In this document: positions 29,420 to 39,662 of the stretch, one piece after another
Position numbering within the stretch: position 1 is the first letter of the stretch
Layout of the letters: each line of letters starts with the position of its first letter
Assembly: GCA_907163375.1 (NCBI GenBank)
Contig: CAJQUW010000622.1
Span: forward strand, 124,001 to 188,000
DNA from: Prostheceraeus crozeri
Taxonomy: Eukaryota > Platyhelminthes > Polycladida > Euryleptidae
Direction: 5' to 3'
Length of the DNA: 64,000 bases
Made by a program: the position numbers and the translations under genes
The notes under the pieces: model-generated
What the model was told of the DNA's origin: nothing
Seen by the model: the letters and a program-made list of their open reading frames with translations, nothing else
The model's database searches: none

Positions 29420-30208
29420 ATGGATGAATTTATTACTTTAAAAATGAATGAAATGTCTTTAAATAAAAAAAAACTTAAATTTAATCATCATCCAAATTTA
29501 TCTAATAAAGTTTTAGCAGTTATTTGCGGAAGATCAGGATGTGGAAAAACATATCTATTATTTAAAATTTTAACGACTCCAAATTTTTTGGATTATAACA
29601 ATCTTATAATTTATACAAGAACAGCAGAACAACCCGTCTATCAATTTTTAAAATATGGATTTGAAAATAATCTTACAAAAACAGCAATTGCTTCTCTATT
29701 CGAAGAATACGAAAAATCTGAATATGAAGAAGAAATAAATTTGTGGTGTGAAGAAGCAGCAAAAAATAAACAATTAGTTGAATCCAATAAAAATAAGCAT
29801 ATAAAAATACAATTAATAGATGATAGTGGTAATATGCAAGATCCTAGTAAACTAGATAAAACAATGAAACATTGTGTAATTTTTGATGATTGTGTTAATG
29901 ATAGAAATCAGTCAGTTCAGAGAAATTATTTCACAAGAGGTAGACATAATAACTGTAGTGTATTTTATTTAACACAAAGTATGTATTCATTAGACGGAAG
30001 TGTTATTAGAAAGAATGCAAATATATTTATACTATTTGAAATAAATGCAAGAAACTTAAGTGATTTGTTAAGAGATTTATGTATAAGAGATAAAGATGAA
30101 TTTAAACAATCGTGTAATAATGCTTGGTCAAAAGATTATGGATTTATCACAATTAATATTGATAAAAAAATTCATGAAAGAGTTATCGAACAATTGTTTA
30201 CCGAGTAA
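29420..30208 (+). CDS. A32/FtsK-type genome-packaging ATPase (Polinton)
   Basis: An intact 262-residue P-loop NTPase. Walker A is CGRSGCGKTYLLFKI (GRSGCGKT at 37-44). Walker B is HCVIFDDCVND (Asp156 and Asp157). A sensor-like stretch follows: FTRGRHNNCSVFYLTQSMYS. These match the packaging ATPases of Polintons, virophages and large DNA viruses, which pump the genome into preformed capsids. Length is normal for the family. The start follows ACTAATTCAATAATGG. It is the last gene of the rightward block and converges with the leftward gene at 30417. Confidence 0.93.
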   Translation: MDEFITLKMNEMSLNKKKLKFNHHPNLSNKVLAVICGRSGCGKTYLLFKILTTPNFLDYNNLIIYTRTAEQPVYQFLKYGFENNLTKTAIASLFEEYEKSEYEEEINLWCEEAAKNKQLVESNKNKHIKIQLIDDSGNMQDPSKLDKTMKHCVIFDDCVNDRNQSVQRNYFTRGRHNNCSVFYLTQSMYSLDGSVIRKNANIFILFEINARNLSDLLRDLCIRDKDEFKQSCNNAWSKDYGFITINIDKKIHERVIEQLFTE

Positions 30209-30416
30209 TAAAAATATACAAATATAATGTTTTAATATTTTATTTTTTTATTATTATCAGCTTTAATTTTATCTATTTTTTTAAAAAATATAATATTTGA
30301 ATTTTGTGGTAACATTGGAATACAGCAAAAACATTTTACTGAACAAACTATTTTTTTATTGCTTTGTTGTTTGTAATCTTTTCGTTTAAAGTTTTCTCGT
30401 TTAAAGTTTTCTCGTA
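30209..30416. other. Convergent AT-rich spacer
   Basis: Between two converging genes. A word TTTCTCGTTTAAAGTTTTCT is partly repeated near 30380-30425. No gene is seen. Confidence 0.45.
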
Positions 30417-31073
30417 TTAAGTTTTGTCTAATAAAGTTTTTAGCTCTTCTAAAAAAATTTTATCATTTTCTTCATTAGAAATTTTATCATCACTAAAAGT
30501 TTTACCATCACTAGAAATTTTGCCATCCTTTTTATTTTTATCATCAACTTTTTCTGTCTGTGATTGAAATGATATTTGATTTACTTCATTAGCTATTTGA
30601 TCAAATTTTTCAATCTCATCTAGCGTAATAACATTATCATCACATACTCTTTGAAAGTAGTAGTGTAATTTGTCATAGACTTCTTTAATATGTAAATGCT
30701 TAGTTTTTAATGATTTTCGTTTCTTTGATATTAAAGATTTATCTAACATTGTAGCAAGTGAAGTTGCAAAAACACCCGTACCTGTTAAAGCTGTAGCAAC
30801 TACTGGAATTACTAAAACACCTGAAGATATAACAATTGTTAAAGCACCTAAACTTATTGTTAAGAATATGCCAATTCCTTGTGTTACATTCTTAACTTTA
30901 GTCCATCTCTTTCTTAATTTTTTATAATGCTCTAATCTTAATAATAATTGAGATTCCTTATCTTTCATATAACGTACTCTATCGTTGTGTTTTTCAATAT
31001 TTAATTCACTTATTTTTAATTGAGACAAAGAAGGATATATTCTTGAGGTTTCTTCCATTTTTGTTTCTTCCAT
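30417..31073 (-). CDS. Unrecognised two-helix membrane protein at the right end of the Polinton
   Basis: A 218-residue frame from the ATG at 31073; an upstream non-ATG start would begin inside the terminal repeat and is not preferred. It has a basic, helical N-terminal part, then two hydrophobic segments (GIGIFLTISLGALTIVIS and VLVIPVVATALTGTGVFAT, about residues 67-105), a helical region, and a Ser/Asp/Lys repeat tail (KDGKISSDGKTFSDDKIS). I do not recognise the family. The layout suggests a small integral membrane protein. It lies next to the right terminal repeat and is transcribed away from it. Confidence 0.55.
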   Translation of the reverse strand: MEETKMEETSRIYPSLSQLKISELNIEKHNDRVRYMKDKESQLLLRLEHYKKLRKRWTKVKNVTQGIGIFLTISLGALTIVISSGVLVIPVVATALTGTGVFATSLATMLDKSLISKKRKSLKTKHLHIKEVYDKLHYYFQRVCDDNVITLDEIEKFDQIANEVNQISFQSQTEKVDDKNKKDGKISSDGKTFSDDKISNEENDKIFLEELKTLLDKT

Positions 31074-31081
31074 TTTTAAAG

Positions 31082-31659
31082 AAATATTTTTAGTCACATG
31101 ATATATTTTAAAAACCTGAAAAATGGATAAAATTCACAAATTTGAAATTCTCAACTTTTATGATTTTCGGTGTCCTGGAACGGTCATGATTTTGGCGGGG
31201 GTGAAAATTGTAATTCTCAAATTTGAGATTCTTAACTTTTCTGATTTTTTCGATGTCCTGGAACGGTCATGATTTAAGCGGTGAAAATTGTAATTCTCAA
31301 ATTTTGAGATTCTTAACTTTTATGATTTTCGGTGTCCTGGAACGGTCATGATTTAAGCGGTGAAAATTGTAATTCTCAAATTTGAGATTTTGAAAAATTT
31401 GAAAATTGGGTATTTTTAAAAACGCCCAAATTTGTGAATTTAGGTCTTCATAACCTGAAAAAGGGTTCAAATTCATGAATTTATGTCGTTTTTTAAAAGT
31501 ACCATTTTTGAAAAAATGGTACTTTTTGAATGGACTAAATTCATGTATTTAGGTCTTAAAAACCTGAAAAAAGGGACTAAATTCATGAATTTATGTCGTT
31601 TTTAAAGATACTATTTTTTTGAATTTTAGGTGTCCTGGAACGGTCTTCTTCCCATTACT
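31082..31659 (-). repeat. Polinton right terminal inverted repeat (578 bp)
   Basis: The reverse complement of 10499-11076, ending CTTCCCATTACT at 31659. It carries the same four GACCGTTCCAGGACA(C/T)C motifs and the GTACCATT palindrome. Divergence from the left copy is very low. Confidence 0.96.
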
Positions 31660-31665
31660 GTTTAA
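31660..31665. repeat. Polinton target-site duplication, right (GTTTAA)
   Basis: Identical to 10493-10498, directly outside the right terminus. Confidence 0.95.
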
Positions 31666-33337
31666 TGTTGCACTGGCTGCTCATTGTCTGATTTCTGTGG
31701 TATTATGTCAGCAGATTGTGCCATTTCATTAACGCTACATGTGCCAATGTTTCCCTTCTAGTCAAACGGCAGAAGAGATGACCTGTCTAATTCTGTGATG
31801 TCAACGCATAAGCAGTGCGTCATGATAAGGTGGGAAATCAGAGATGCTAGTGACTAGAATTCTCAGTCACTAGTTCAAGAATACTTCTATCCACAGAAAT
31901 AAACTGTTTATCTGAAGTTCGCTAGAATGGAAATTGACTCAAGGTCGCGGCACATCCGAGGGAACTAAGGTGGGGCATGAAGAACCAATTAAAAGCTTCG
32001 ATTTACTCATGTGACTGATTCTAACCCAATGATACAGACGTTGGCAGGTGCATCTAAGTGAAAATGCGTGCGATTTATGTGCCGTTACTGTGCATTGCAT
32101 GAAGTTTAATTTCCATTCTAGAGGTTTTATTGTTGTCAATTTCTATGCTTCTATCTATCTGCAGATGCAAACTAATGCAGATGGGTGCAAGTTGAGCCAC
32201 AAACATGCGAGTTTAGCCATCAATAAATGATTTCTTTTTGCTGCTACTGTCTTGTGAGAACGCATAGCTGTTCAAGCCGCTAGGTCGAAAGTGCGTTTCC
32301 GCACCCTTGTTTTGTGCATAACAGCAGGTACCTGTTGAGTGGAAATTTATAAAGGTTTATAAAAGATGGGACACAAATATTCATTTTCTCCATCAATAAA
32401 TTATGCGCAAATTCAGCAACACAAATCGTGATTAACATTGCAGTCACTAAGTGTTCAATTTATCGCCATCTTTAATAATGAAGAAGTCAAATACACATTC
32501 AGAAAGCAAGAAGGCATATGAAGATAGCAGAGGGCATATAGTGCCAACAACACATCAGACAGGCCTTAGACAAACATATACATGTATCTTGATAATCATT
32601 GTGTATGCTGTCGAAATGTAGGAAGTAGAGGTCTATTATAGGTGGCGTTCTACTACAAATGTGGTCTGTTACAGGTTTCGCGGCGATTCCTTTGGTTATT
32701 ACCGCAAAAGTGCACAAACATCATGCAAGGTGAACAATTGGCTGCAATCCAATATCACTGCTTCTGTGCGGTCACCCGAGAATTGTCTGGAAGGTGGGAA
32801 TGAGATTCGTGGCAAAGCATATTCCAACCTCATTCACAATCTTAATAAGCAAGTACATGGTAGTGATGAAAATGTTCTCAAAAACTAATCAGGGTGAACT
32901 TTCTAAGAATTTCAATTATGAAAGCTGCATCCTTCTGTACCGTATCGCAGATGAAGATTGGATTTGTAATTCAAGAGTGGCCGATGTAAAAGCGCTATCC
33001 TGTGTCTCTATAATAAATCAACGGCAGTGTTGGCAATTCCGAGCCGACTTCTTTAAGATGGTGCCGATTGGATTTGTTATCCTTTAAATCACATCTACTA
33101 AACTTACGTTCGTCGGAATCAGCACCTACCCGGAAGCGATGGAACTGGGTCACGGTTGCGTGACCCGGTGACCCAATGACCCGAAAGGATACTGACCCGG
33201 TGACTCGGTGATCCGAAATCTTTATTTATATTTATTTGAGTTGCATGCTGAATCTGTGGGTGGGAAAGGTGGCATGCATGGCTCGCTATATTTAATGATA
33301 ATGATAATATGCCTATTATCATATTAATATAATTAAT
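31666..33337. other. Non-coding flank right of the Polinton
   Basis: No gene is recognised. A 25-base near-palindrome (TAGTGACTAGAATTCTCAGT...) lies at 31847-31871. Text at about 31905-31980 weakly resembles 10130-10200. A degenerate GACCCGGTGAC repeat lies at about 33158-33220. Confidence 0.55.
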
Positions 33338-34110
33338 AGTAATAATAATAGTGCTTTATTCGTCAATACAAAATTATTTCATAATAACAATCCTGCATGT
33401 TTAGTGCTATAATCTGGTCAGTTAGATCATCATGAAGGGAAAAAACATCGTAACTTATTCATAGCGCATGGTTAGACACGTCTTTTAACACAGTGCAAGT
33501 CTAGTATACAGCTCAAAATCGCTAAAAATAACTAAATCTACAGAAGCCAGGCTAAGTCGCATAGGCCTATTTATTTCATAATAACAATCCTGCATGTTTA
33601 GTGCTATAATCTGGTCATTTAGATCATCATGAAGGGAAAAAACATCGTAACTTATTCATAGCGCATGGTTAGACACGTCTTTTAACACAGTGCAAGTCTA
33701 GTATACAGCTCAAAATCGCTAAAAATAACTAAATCTACAGAAGCCAGGCTAAGTCGCATAGGCCTATTTATTTCATAATAACAATCCGGCATGTTTAGTG
33801 CTATAATCTGGTCATTTAGATCATCATGAAGGGAAAAAACATCGTAACTTATTCATAGCGCATGGTTAGACACGTCTTTTAACACAGTGCAAGTCTAGTA
33901 TACAGCTCAAAATCGCTAAAAATAACTAAATCAACAGAGTCACAGCCAAGTAACAAATTTGATTTACCTGATGATTAAAATCGTGCACGTTAAGTAGTAG
34001 AATCTGGACATTTAGGATATTACGTAGGTAAAATATACATCGTAATTTATAATAACACATAACTACATACTACCCGTTAGAAATAGATTTAGTAGATGCA
34101 GGCTATATAC
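33338..34110 (-). mobile_element. LINE 3'-end fragment with tandemly repeated UTR
   Basis: On the minus strand the element ends TTTTGTATTGACGAATAAAG followed by an (ATT)n-type tail. This is the same terminus as the LINE at 36030, with a polyadenylation-like AATAAA just before the tail. Only 3' UTR is present; no RT coding remains. Confidence 0.75.
33374..34110. repeat. 197-bp tandem repeat: three near-identical copies and one diverged copy
   Basis: Units begin TTATTTCATAATAACAATCC at 33374, 33571 and 33768, with almost no differences. A fourth, much older copy lies at about 33965-34110, recognised by GATTAAAATC, AATCTGGACATTTAG and CATCGTAATTTAT. Two are followed by ATAGGCCTATT at the unit junction. 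Confidence 0.9.
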
Positions 34111-36029
34111 GGTTATAACAGAAATATTTGTAATGAATAACTGTGATTTTCGTTATGTATCGTCAAATCTGCAAGTGAATGATGTCATTAAACTAAGGTC
34201 ACTGATAAGATTCTTCTTCGCTGGTAAGTTAATCATCTGTTCGATTTCATTCGAAATTGATTCTATATAGTCAAAGTATTGAAAAACTTAAACAATCATT
34301 ATTTTGGAAAATATTTAAAACGTTTTCCGTTTACAAATCATAGGATGTGCAACAATGTAATTTCAATCGATGATTTTAATAAAAAAAAGTGTATTTGACT
34401 TCTGTGAACTGAGTTACCAAAACATCAATACAAATAATAATACCGAATATAACCCTCATTTGTTTGTTTAGATGTCTATTCCCCCTGAAGGCTTTATTGA
34501 GAGCTAAAGCATTAATGCCCTGTAAATTTCTATTGAGTAATGGACTCTAGGGTAATGTCAATGCAATGCCTAGTGACATCATTTCAACAGCTATTTATTC
34601 TCGCGGGCTTTAATGCGGTTATAATGGAAATACAACAGGCATTAAAGCGCGTGGGACACAGATATTCATTCGGGCTATATTACGAATAATCACCCATCTG
34701 AATCGGGCTTTAATGACGGAATTAACGTCCTAAGTAATTATCGTCGTTAAAGCCCTCTTCAGATGGGTCAAAATCAGCTATGTAATACAAAATTATAATT
34801 ATATTATGTGGGTTGTGGTGTTACGCAAATTCAATTGCTACTGTAAATGTTAAAAGGGTCGCAGCAAGAGAAATAAAGGCCTAGCAAGCATGTCAATGAG
34901 CATTGGAAATTTCTGGATTAAACAGTGGATAATACATTTCCTCTTCTTCTTCTTAAACTTTAGTGATTACAGATATTGTGAAATTTATACTGATGGAATC
35001 TTTTTTTGTTATGAACAAATATACTCTTACAAAAATTTAAATATAAAACATGAAAAATTCTCAGCCAAAAGTTGTTTACGTTATCAAAAGAATAGATGGT
35101 ATTTTTCTCCAATTATTGAAGACATGCTTAAATAAAATACGAAGAAGTTGAAATTATACGTACCGATTGGTCTGCAAAATATATCTCACTCTGATAGGGC
35201 CTAACAATGTCAATTCATGATCTTATTCATATAGACTCAGTCTCAACATGCCAACATTGACATAAGTATATTATGCTTAAAACATCGATAGGCATCTGCA
35301 CTCGACCGCCAACTATGCCTGACGAAGTTTGATTTAGTATTGCTTTTCCGATACAAAATTATTTGATAACAAAGACAAATAATCAAATGGATTAAATGAA
35401 TAAAATAAAACGGTTTCTATTGTAATAAAAACATATGCATGTATGAATTAGCAAATCAATACAATCTTTATCGTTGCACATTTTCTTTAAATCTATATGT
35501 CTTTTCTTACGTCAATTGCGCGATCCAGTGCAACTTGCTTTTTGTTATTTATTTCCTTTATGTTCCTGGACATCAATGAGAAAACTGCAATTCAAATAGG
35601 CCTACTATTTTTTGTTCTTTTCCATCTTATATATGTGTCAATTCATCAAAAGCATGTATAGAAAGGATAAAAAGTTACAATATGTTATTGACTTCCAATT
35701 ATATTCTGATATTGAGGTCATTTAATAATAGACTATGTTGTGAACGTAATTTAGACCCTATTAGACCCGTACATTAAAAATTACAGCAAAACTTGAGTTA
35801 AACTAAGATTAAAATAATTTTCTTTCTCTAGAGTTTCAAACATGCTCATTTGTAATTGTTAAATTAGCAAATTTTAATCGTTGCTTTTGATAAATACTGT
35901 AGACCCTTCACCTAGAGGGTCTTAACACCCTTGAAAATATGCTTTGTGAACGACATAAAGACCCTATCAGACCTTTTAGATTTACAGTGTAAAAGGCATG
36001 TGTTTCCAAATGGGAACGCCATAGCATTG
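34111..36029. other. Non-coding stretch with palindromes, no gene
   Basis: No gene is recognised. Palindromic segments at about 34600-34770 are described separately. Two related words (TTGTGAACG...AGACCCTAT.AGACC) lie near 35740 and 35940. The frame at 34890 has no recognisable motif. Confidence 0.55.
34605..34770. repeat. Two adjacent hairpins sharing GGGCTTTAATG arms, MITE-like
   Basis: The first hairpin pairs CGGGCTTTAATGC with GCATTAAAGCGCG. The second pairs ACCCATCTGAATCGGGCTTT with AAAGCCCTCTTCAGATGGGT, including AATGACG/CGTCGTT. The shared GGGCTTTAATG core suggests nested copies or fragments of one small palindromic element. Confidence 0.65.
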
Positions 36030-36740
36030 AGGAGAAGTAATAATAATAATAATAATGCTTTATTCGTCAATACAAAAGCGGTATGACATGCATGAGTACA
36101 AGACAGATTTCACGTGAATTTTGAAAATTTTACAAAGCTCTTGTTATACAGTGCTGAATTTCTGCGAAAAGGCAGCAATACACGATGGTTTCGAACAATA
36201 CGGGAGCTATTGCGCACTTCAAAACATTTTGATAGCGGGTGCTTGACAACATTGTTGCTAATCCTTTTGACAAGTTTAATACAGCTACGACCAAGCACTT
36301 CACGAAGTGAAGGCCGATCACGACTATTGGACCAACGCACTGCTAATTTATACAATCTTTCAAGCTTCTGAAAATGTTTGGCACTGATGTCACAGATGAC
36401 TGGCCAACTAAAGTGCATGTGACAAAGTACAAAACTTTCAAAGGCTTTCCAGACAACTGTACCGGTGTTCCTATTAACACGTAAACGGCGAACAAGTGAC
36501 ATAGCTTTACAGCAGCGACGATATAGTACAGAAAAGTGAGTGTCCCAATGCAAGTCAGAAGAGAAATGAACTCCAAGGATCTTGGTGCAGTTTACTTGAG
36601 AGATAGATATACCATCCAACATAATGTCAGTCATTGGGGTAAGATTAGCGGAGCGGAAGAGGGTCATGCACTTGCATTTCTGAATTCGATTTTAATACAT
36701 GCAAGTCTAAGGCATTTCATAGATAATCAATAGGTATTCA
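36030..36740 (-). mobile_element. LINE fragment (3' part of ORF2 and UTR)
   Basis: The 3' end at the left is AATAATAATAATAATGCTTT followed by ATTCGTCAATACAAAA, identical in type to the terminus at 33338. Upstream on the minus strand lies the C-terminal part of an RT protein. The 5' part, including the catalytic RT motifs, is missing. Confidence 0.85.
36110..36709 (-). pseudogene. LINE ORF2 C-terminal fragment
   Basis: About 185 residues of the region downstream of the RT catalytic centre: SQVNCTKILGVHFSSDLHWD (the post-YADD block), then CKAMSLVRRLRVNRNTG, FVLCHMHFSWPVICDISAK and a C-terminal basic tail. It corresponds to the thumb and C-terminal part of LINE reverse transcriptase. It is truncated at its 5' side and cannot be functional. 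Confidence 0.8.
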
Positions 36741-36879
36741 ACCATCAACAATTACGCATTATGTAATTTTGAAACCAAGCGTATTATTATCAATTCGAAA
36801 TAAAAACACATTATAATTCATGAACGCAAAAATAGTTATGTTTGAGATATATAAGTTAACATGATTTCACGAAAAATAT

Positions 36880-37190
36880 CGTTTGAATGAATTTCAAGGT
36901 CATAGCGAAGGAAGCAAGTGTAGGAGCACGGGAAGAGCCCATACCTATTCCATCAAATTGAACGAACAACTCATCATTAGGTTGAAAAAGCACATCTTGA
37001 GTAGCTAGACGGAGGAGGCTGGATAAAGTCAGAATTCAGGTTGAGACAGAATTTGGAAAAATCTAACGGATTACAAATGTGGTCTACTGTGTCCTCCAAG
37101 GGAACGTTAATTAGCAGACTTTTGACGTCATAAGGCACTAGAAATGGGACAATGCCTAGCGCCTCAGTAGTTCGCTAGATAGTTATGAGA
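36880..37190 (-). pseudogene. Penelope-like element, reverse-transcriptase fragment
   Basis: On the minus strand the text VPYDVKSLLINVPLEDTVDH and, in another frame, DELFVQFDGIGMGSSRAPTL followed by ASFAM matches the Penelope RT blocks (SFDVxSLFTNVP...; QxDGxxMGSPLxPxLANxxM). A frameshift separates them near 36985. Penelope enzymes combine RT with a GIY-YIG endonuclease. Only a short piece remains, and it faces away from the Penelope fragment immediately to the right. Confidence 0.75.
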
Positions 37191-37580
37191 ATGCGTGTAA
37201 ACAGATCAAAAATATTTTCATCTATAATGATTATCCTGTCAAGTTGGTAGATTCTATAAAAACCCAAGTTCATTCTCCTACCAATAACAATACTAGCAAC
37301 AGCAGAGGTGAGACTGCTAAATCTATCTATTGGTCCCTTCCTTTTATGAAGGAAAAGGAGCGTGAAACTTTAAAAAGCGTCCAAATAATTAGCTCTATTT
37401 TAAATAAAAACGACGCCAAATTGCAGGTCGCTATTGAAATTTTCAATACCTCCGCAATTTTTCCTAATAAAGATGAAGTCCCTCCTTGTTTAGCATCCAA
37501 CGTGATCTATTGTTACACATGCATACAGTGCTCAAACTGTTACATTGGTGAGACACGGAGACACAGTGAATGAGCATTTG
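37191..37580 (+). pseudogene. Penelope-like element, connector and start of GIY-YIG domain
   Basis: About 125 residues of the region between the RT and the endonuclease: SLPFMKEKERETLKSVQIIS, a PPCLASNVIYCYTC segment with Cys pairs (CYTCIQCSNC), and CYIGETRRH, the YIG half of GIY-YIG. It stops soon after. It is on the opposite strand to the RT fragment at 36880-37190, so the element has been partly inverted. Confidence 0.78.
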
Positions 37581-38277
37581 AGAGCAAAGCCAGTCCCTAC
37601 CGAAGTGAGCTGTCATCCACACGGAGACACGTGACGGCGATTGGTGTACAAAGCCAATATGAAAGTTAGTAAATTGCATGACGGTGTTGAAGATATCTTA
37701 TGAATTGCTTTTATTTGCTCCTTCTAAAAGTATTTCAGGAATTCCATGAGTGTCATTGGTAGAACGATCTCCACAGAAGTGCATATCACTTATTCCTTCA
37801 GATTGTGCCAGATATGTAATACAAACACTAAGTATGTATAGTAAGTAAGTATGTATACTGCACTTGCTCACTCCAAATTTTACGATGAAGCTACTTAGGA
37901 ATGCGATGTTCAAAACGAGAACAAGAAAATATGCGGAAGCACTGCTGTTCGTGTTCATGCGATTGGCTTTCACCAGGGATAATTTACAAAGGGCCAAAGT
38001 TGTAATAGTTAAAAAGAGAAGGGGAGAATTTGTTTTCAAATTTCTCTTTGAATCAGTAATTAATGTACTGTAATATTGAATAACTTTGTGGAATAACAGG
38101 ATTTATTGAATAACGTTGAGTTCATTATATAACTTATTAACGACTATGTAGGCAAAATCGATTGCGCACTTGTTCTATGATTTGCGACAAGAAAATGCAA
38201 ATCGTAGCTCCACCATAATTGACTGAATGAATTTATAATCATCAACGCTTCTATGCGTCGCACTTCACGATTAGGTA
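37581..38277. other. Non-coding stretch
   Basis: No gene is recognised. A short AAGTATGTATAG/TAAGTAAG repeat lies at about 37825-37860. The reading frames lack known motifs. Confidence 0.5.
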
Positions 38278-39054
38278 CAGCCATGGCCAAAAGTCACCGG
38301 ACACTGACATTTTTATGGATATTAGTTGAAATATTCAGCGCATCGCTTCGATACTCTAGAATAATATGTTTGTATCACTGCGTCATCTACCAACAGTAGC
38401 AAAATTTAAATCAAATTTCATTAACCCAACCTTTTTGAGCAAATTTACGTTTTGGCCATAAGTCACCGGACAACCAAAATGTGAACACTCATTATTTTAA
38501 CTGGTCCATATTTTCTGATGTAGAAACTCAATAGCTCCGTTGTTTGCTGTTTTCTATTCTTCAAGCACATCATTTTCAATAACTGAAAAAGAAAAAATTC
38601 AAATTTCAAATTTGAAAGGAAACGGCGGCTTGGCCAAAAGTCACCGGACATCACATTTTTATCTTTTTTGCGGAGTTTCCAGGTTTTTACAATGTTGATG
38701 TGCCTTCCAGCTGCACGTATGAGATGTTGGCTTTCTATGGTCTATTTTGCATCCCACCTTGAACTTTGCTTTGTCTGTCAAACCGCAGTACAGCACTCTA
38801 CACCACTTCAGGGATTCGCTTTCTATGGACTAAGTTATTGCAATTTTCAGGTTTGCTTGAGAGACGCCTGACAAGCAATCATATTTCTATGTTACCTCTC
38901 GACTTCCGATTCAAAATTCAAATTCAAGGTTCATGTCACAAATCTGAATCATTTCATTCTCAAAAGTTGACTGAACTGTGCAAGTGAAGTGATCATCTAA
39001 CGAAAGTGATGCCGATGCGAAAGCAAGTCTCACCTGAAGAAGAGATCTGAGATT

Positions 39055-39298
39055 GTGACTCTCTTGAAAGAAGGCTACGCCATTCGCAAAATCTCTGTCA
39101 AAGTGGGTGTCCCAAAATCAACAGTTTCCGACATAAGAAGTCGTTGGCTTGCTAATCCCTCAGGTCATGGTTCTCCTACAAAGAAACGAACGGGTCGCCC
39201 TCGACGTTCATCTGAAAGACTGGACAGAGTGATTATTCGGCGCTGTGAACAAAATCGATTTTTGTCTTCGAAGCAAATCAAGGCGACCCTCGGAGACA
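39055..39298 (+). pseudogene. Tc1-type transposase N-terminal half, left arm
   Basis: Residues TLLKEGYAIRKISVKVGVPK then STVSDIRSRWL form the first helix-turn-helix; TGRPRRSSERLDRVIIRRCE follows as the GRPR linker region. The frame is broken upstream, with no in-frame ATG near the expected start, and it is cut at the arm end. The catalytic core is absent. An identical piece lies in mirror orientation in the right arm. Confidence 0.8.
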
Positions 39299-39299
39299 A

Positions 39300-39662
39300 A
39301 CAAAACTCTTCTACGCCTTTAAAGGCATTCACGAAAGGTTTCTTTGCTGGTCGTCTAGAGCTGAAGCATGCGTGTTGTAGTCGCCTTCTGATGGTTCGCT
39401 CACTCATTGAAGCTCCGAAGTCTCCGAGGGTCGCCTTGATTTGCTTCGAAGACAAAAATCGATTTTGTTCACAACGCCGAATAATCACTCTGTCCAGTCT
39501 TTCAGATGAACGTCGAGGGCGACCCGTTCGTTTCTTTGTAGGAGAACCATGACCTGAGGGATTAGCAAGCCAACGACTTCTTATGTCGGAAACTGTTGAT
39601 TTTGGGACACCCACTTTGACAGAGATTTTGCGAATGGCGTAGCCTTCTTTCAAGAGAGTCAC
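39300..39662 (-). pseudogene. Tc1-type transposase N-terminal half, right arm plus centre
   Basis: The mirror copy of the left-arm transposase start. It continues farther, into the unique centre, as SMSERTIRRRLQHACFSSRR then PAKKPFVN, the second helix-turn-helix of Tc1 transposases. This shows which arm is the original and that the other was added by an inverted duplication joined at the centre. No catalytic residues are present. Confidence 0.8.

Larger units (their letters stand above)
10499..31659. mobile_element. Polinton/Maverick (adintovirus-like) DNA element, 21.2 kb, fossil
   Basis: A complete-length element bounded by 578-bp inverted terminal repeats beginning AGTAATGGGAAG and by the duplicated target GTTTAA. 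The interior is much more AT-rich than the flanks. Parts seen: adenain-like protease, rve integrase joined to a PLA2 domain, major capsid protein (double jelly-roll family), penton-like minor capsid protein, A32/FtsK-type packaging ATPase, protein-primed family B DNA polymerase, small pX/pVI-like proteins, fibre-like proteins, zinc-finger proteins and unknown genes. The two ends differ at only a handful of positions, so the insertion looks recent. Several genes are broken, about six breaks in total, so it is best regarded as a young but inactive copy. Confidence 0.96.

Noticed and set aside
14224-31073. Bacterial origin for the gene cluster at 14-31 kb, because genes are dense and AT-rich
   Set aside because: Gene content, TIRs and the 6-bp duplication identify a Polinton integrated in animal DNA; there are no ribosome-binding sites or bacterial genes.
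31847-31871. 25-base near-palindrome as a regulatory site or Polinton-related hotspot
   Set aside because: It lies about 190 bases outside the element with no related copy at the other flank; probably chance.
34890-35135. 81-codon frame MSMSIGNFWIK...
   Set aside because: AT-rich, aromatic low-complexity protein with no domain, no homologous frame nearby and no splice or promoter context.
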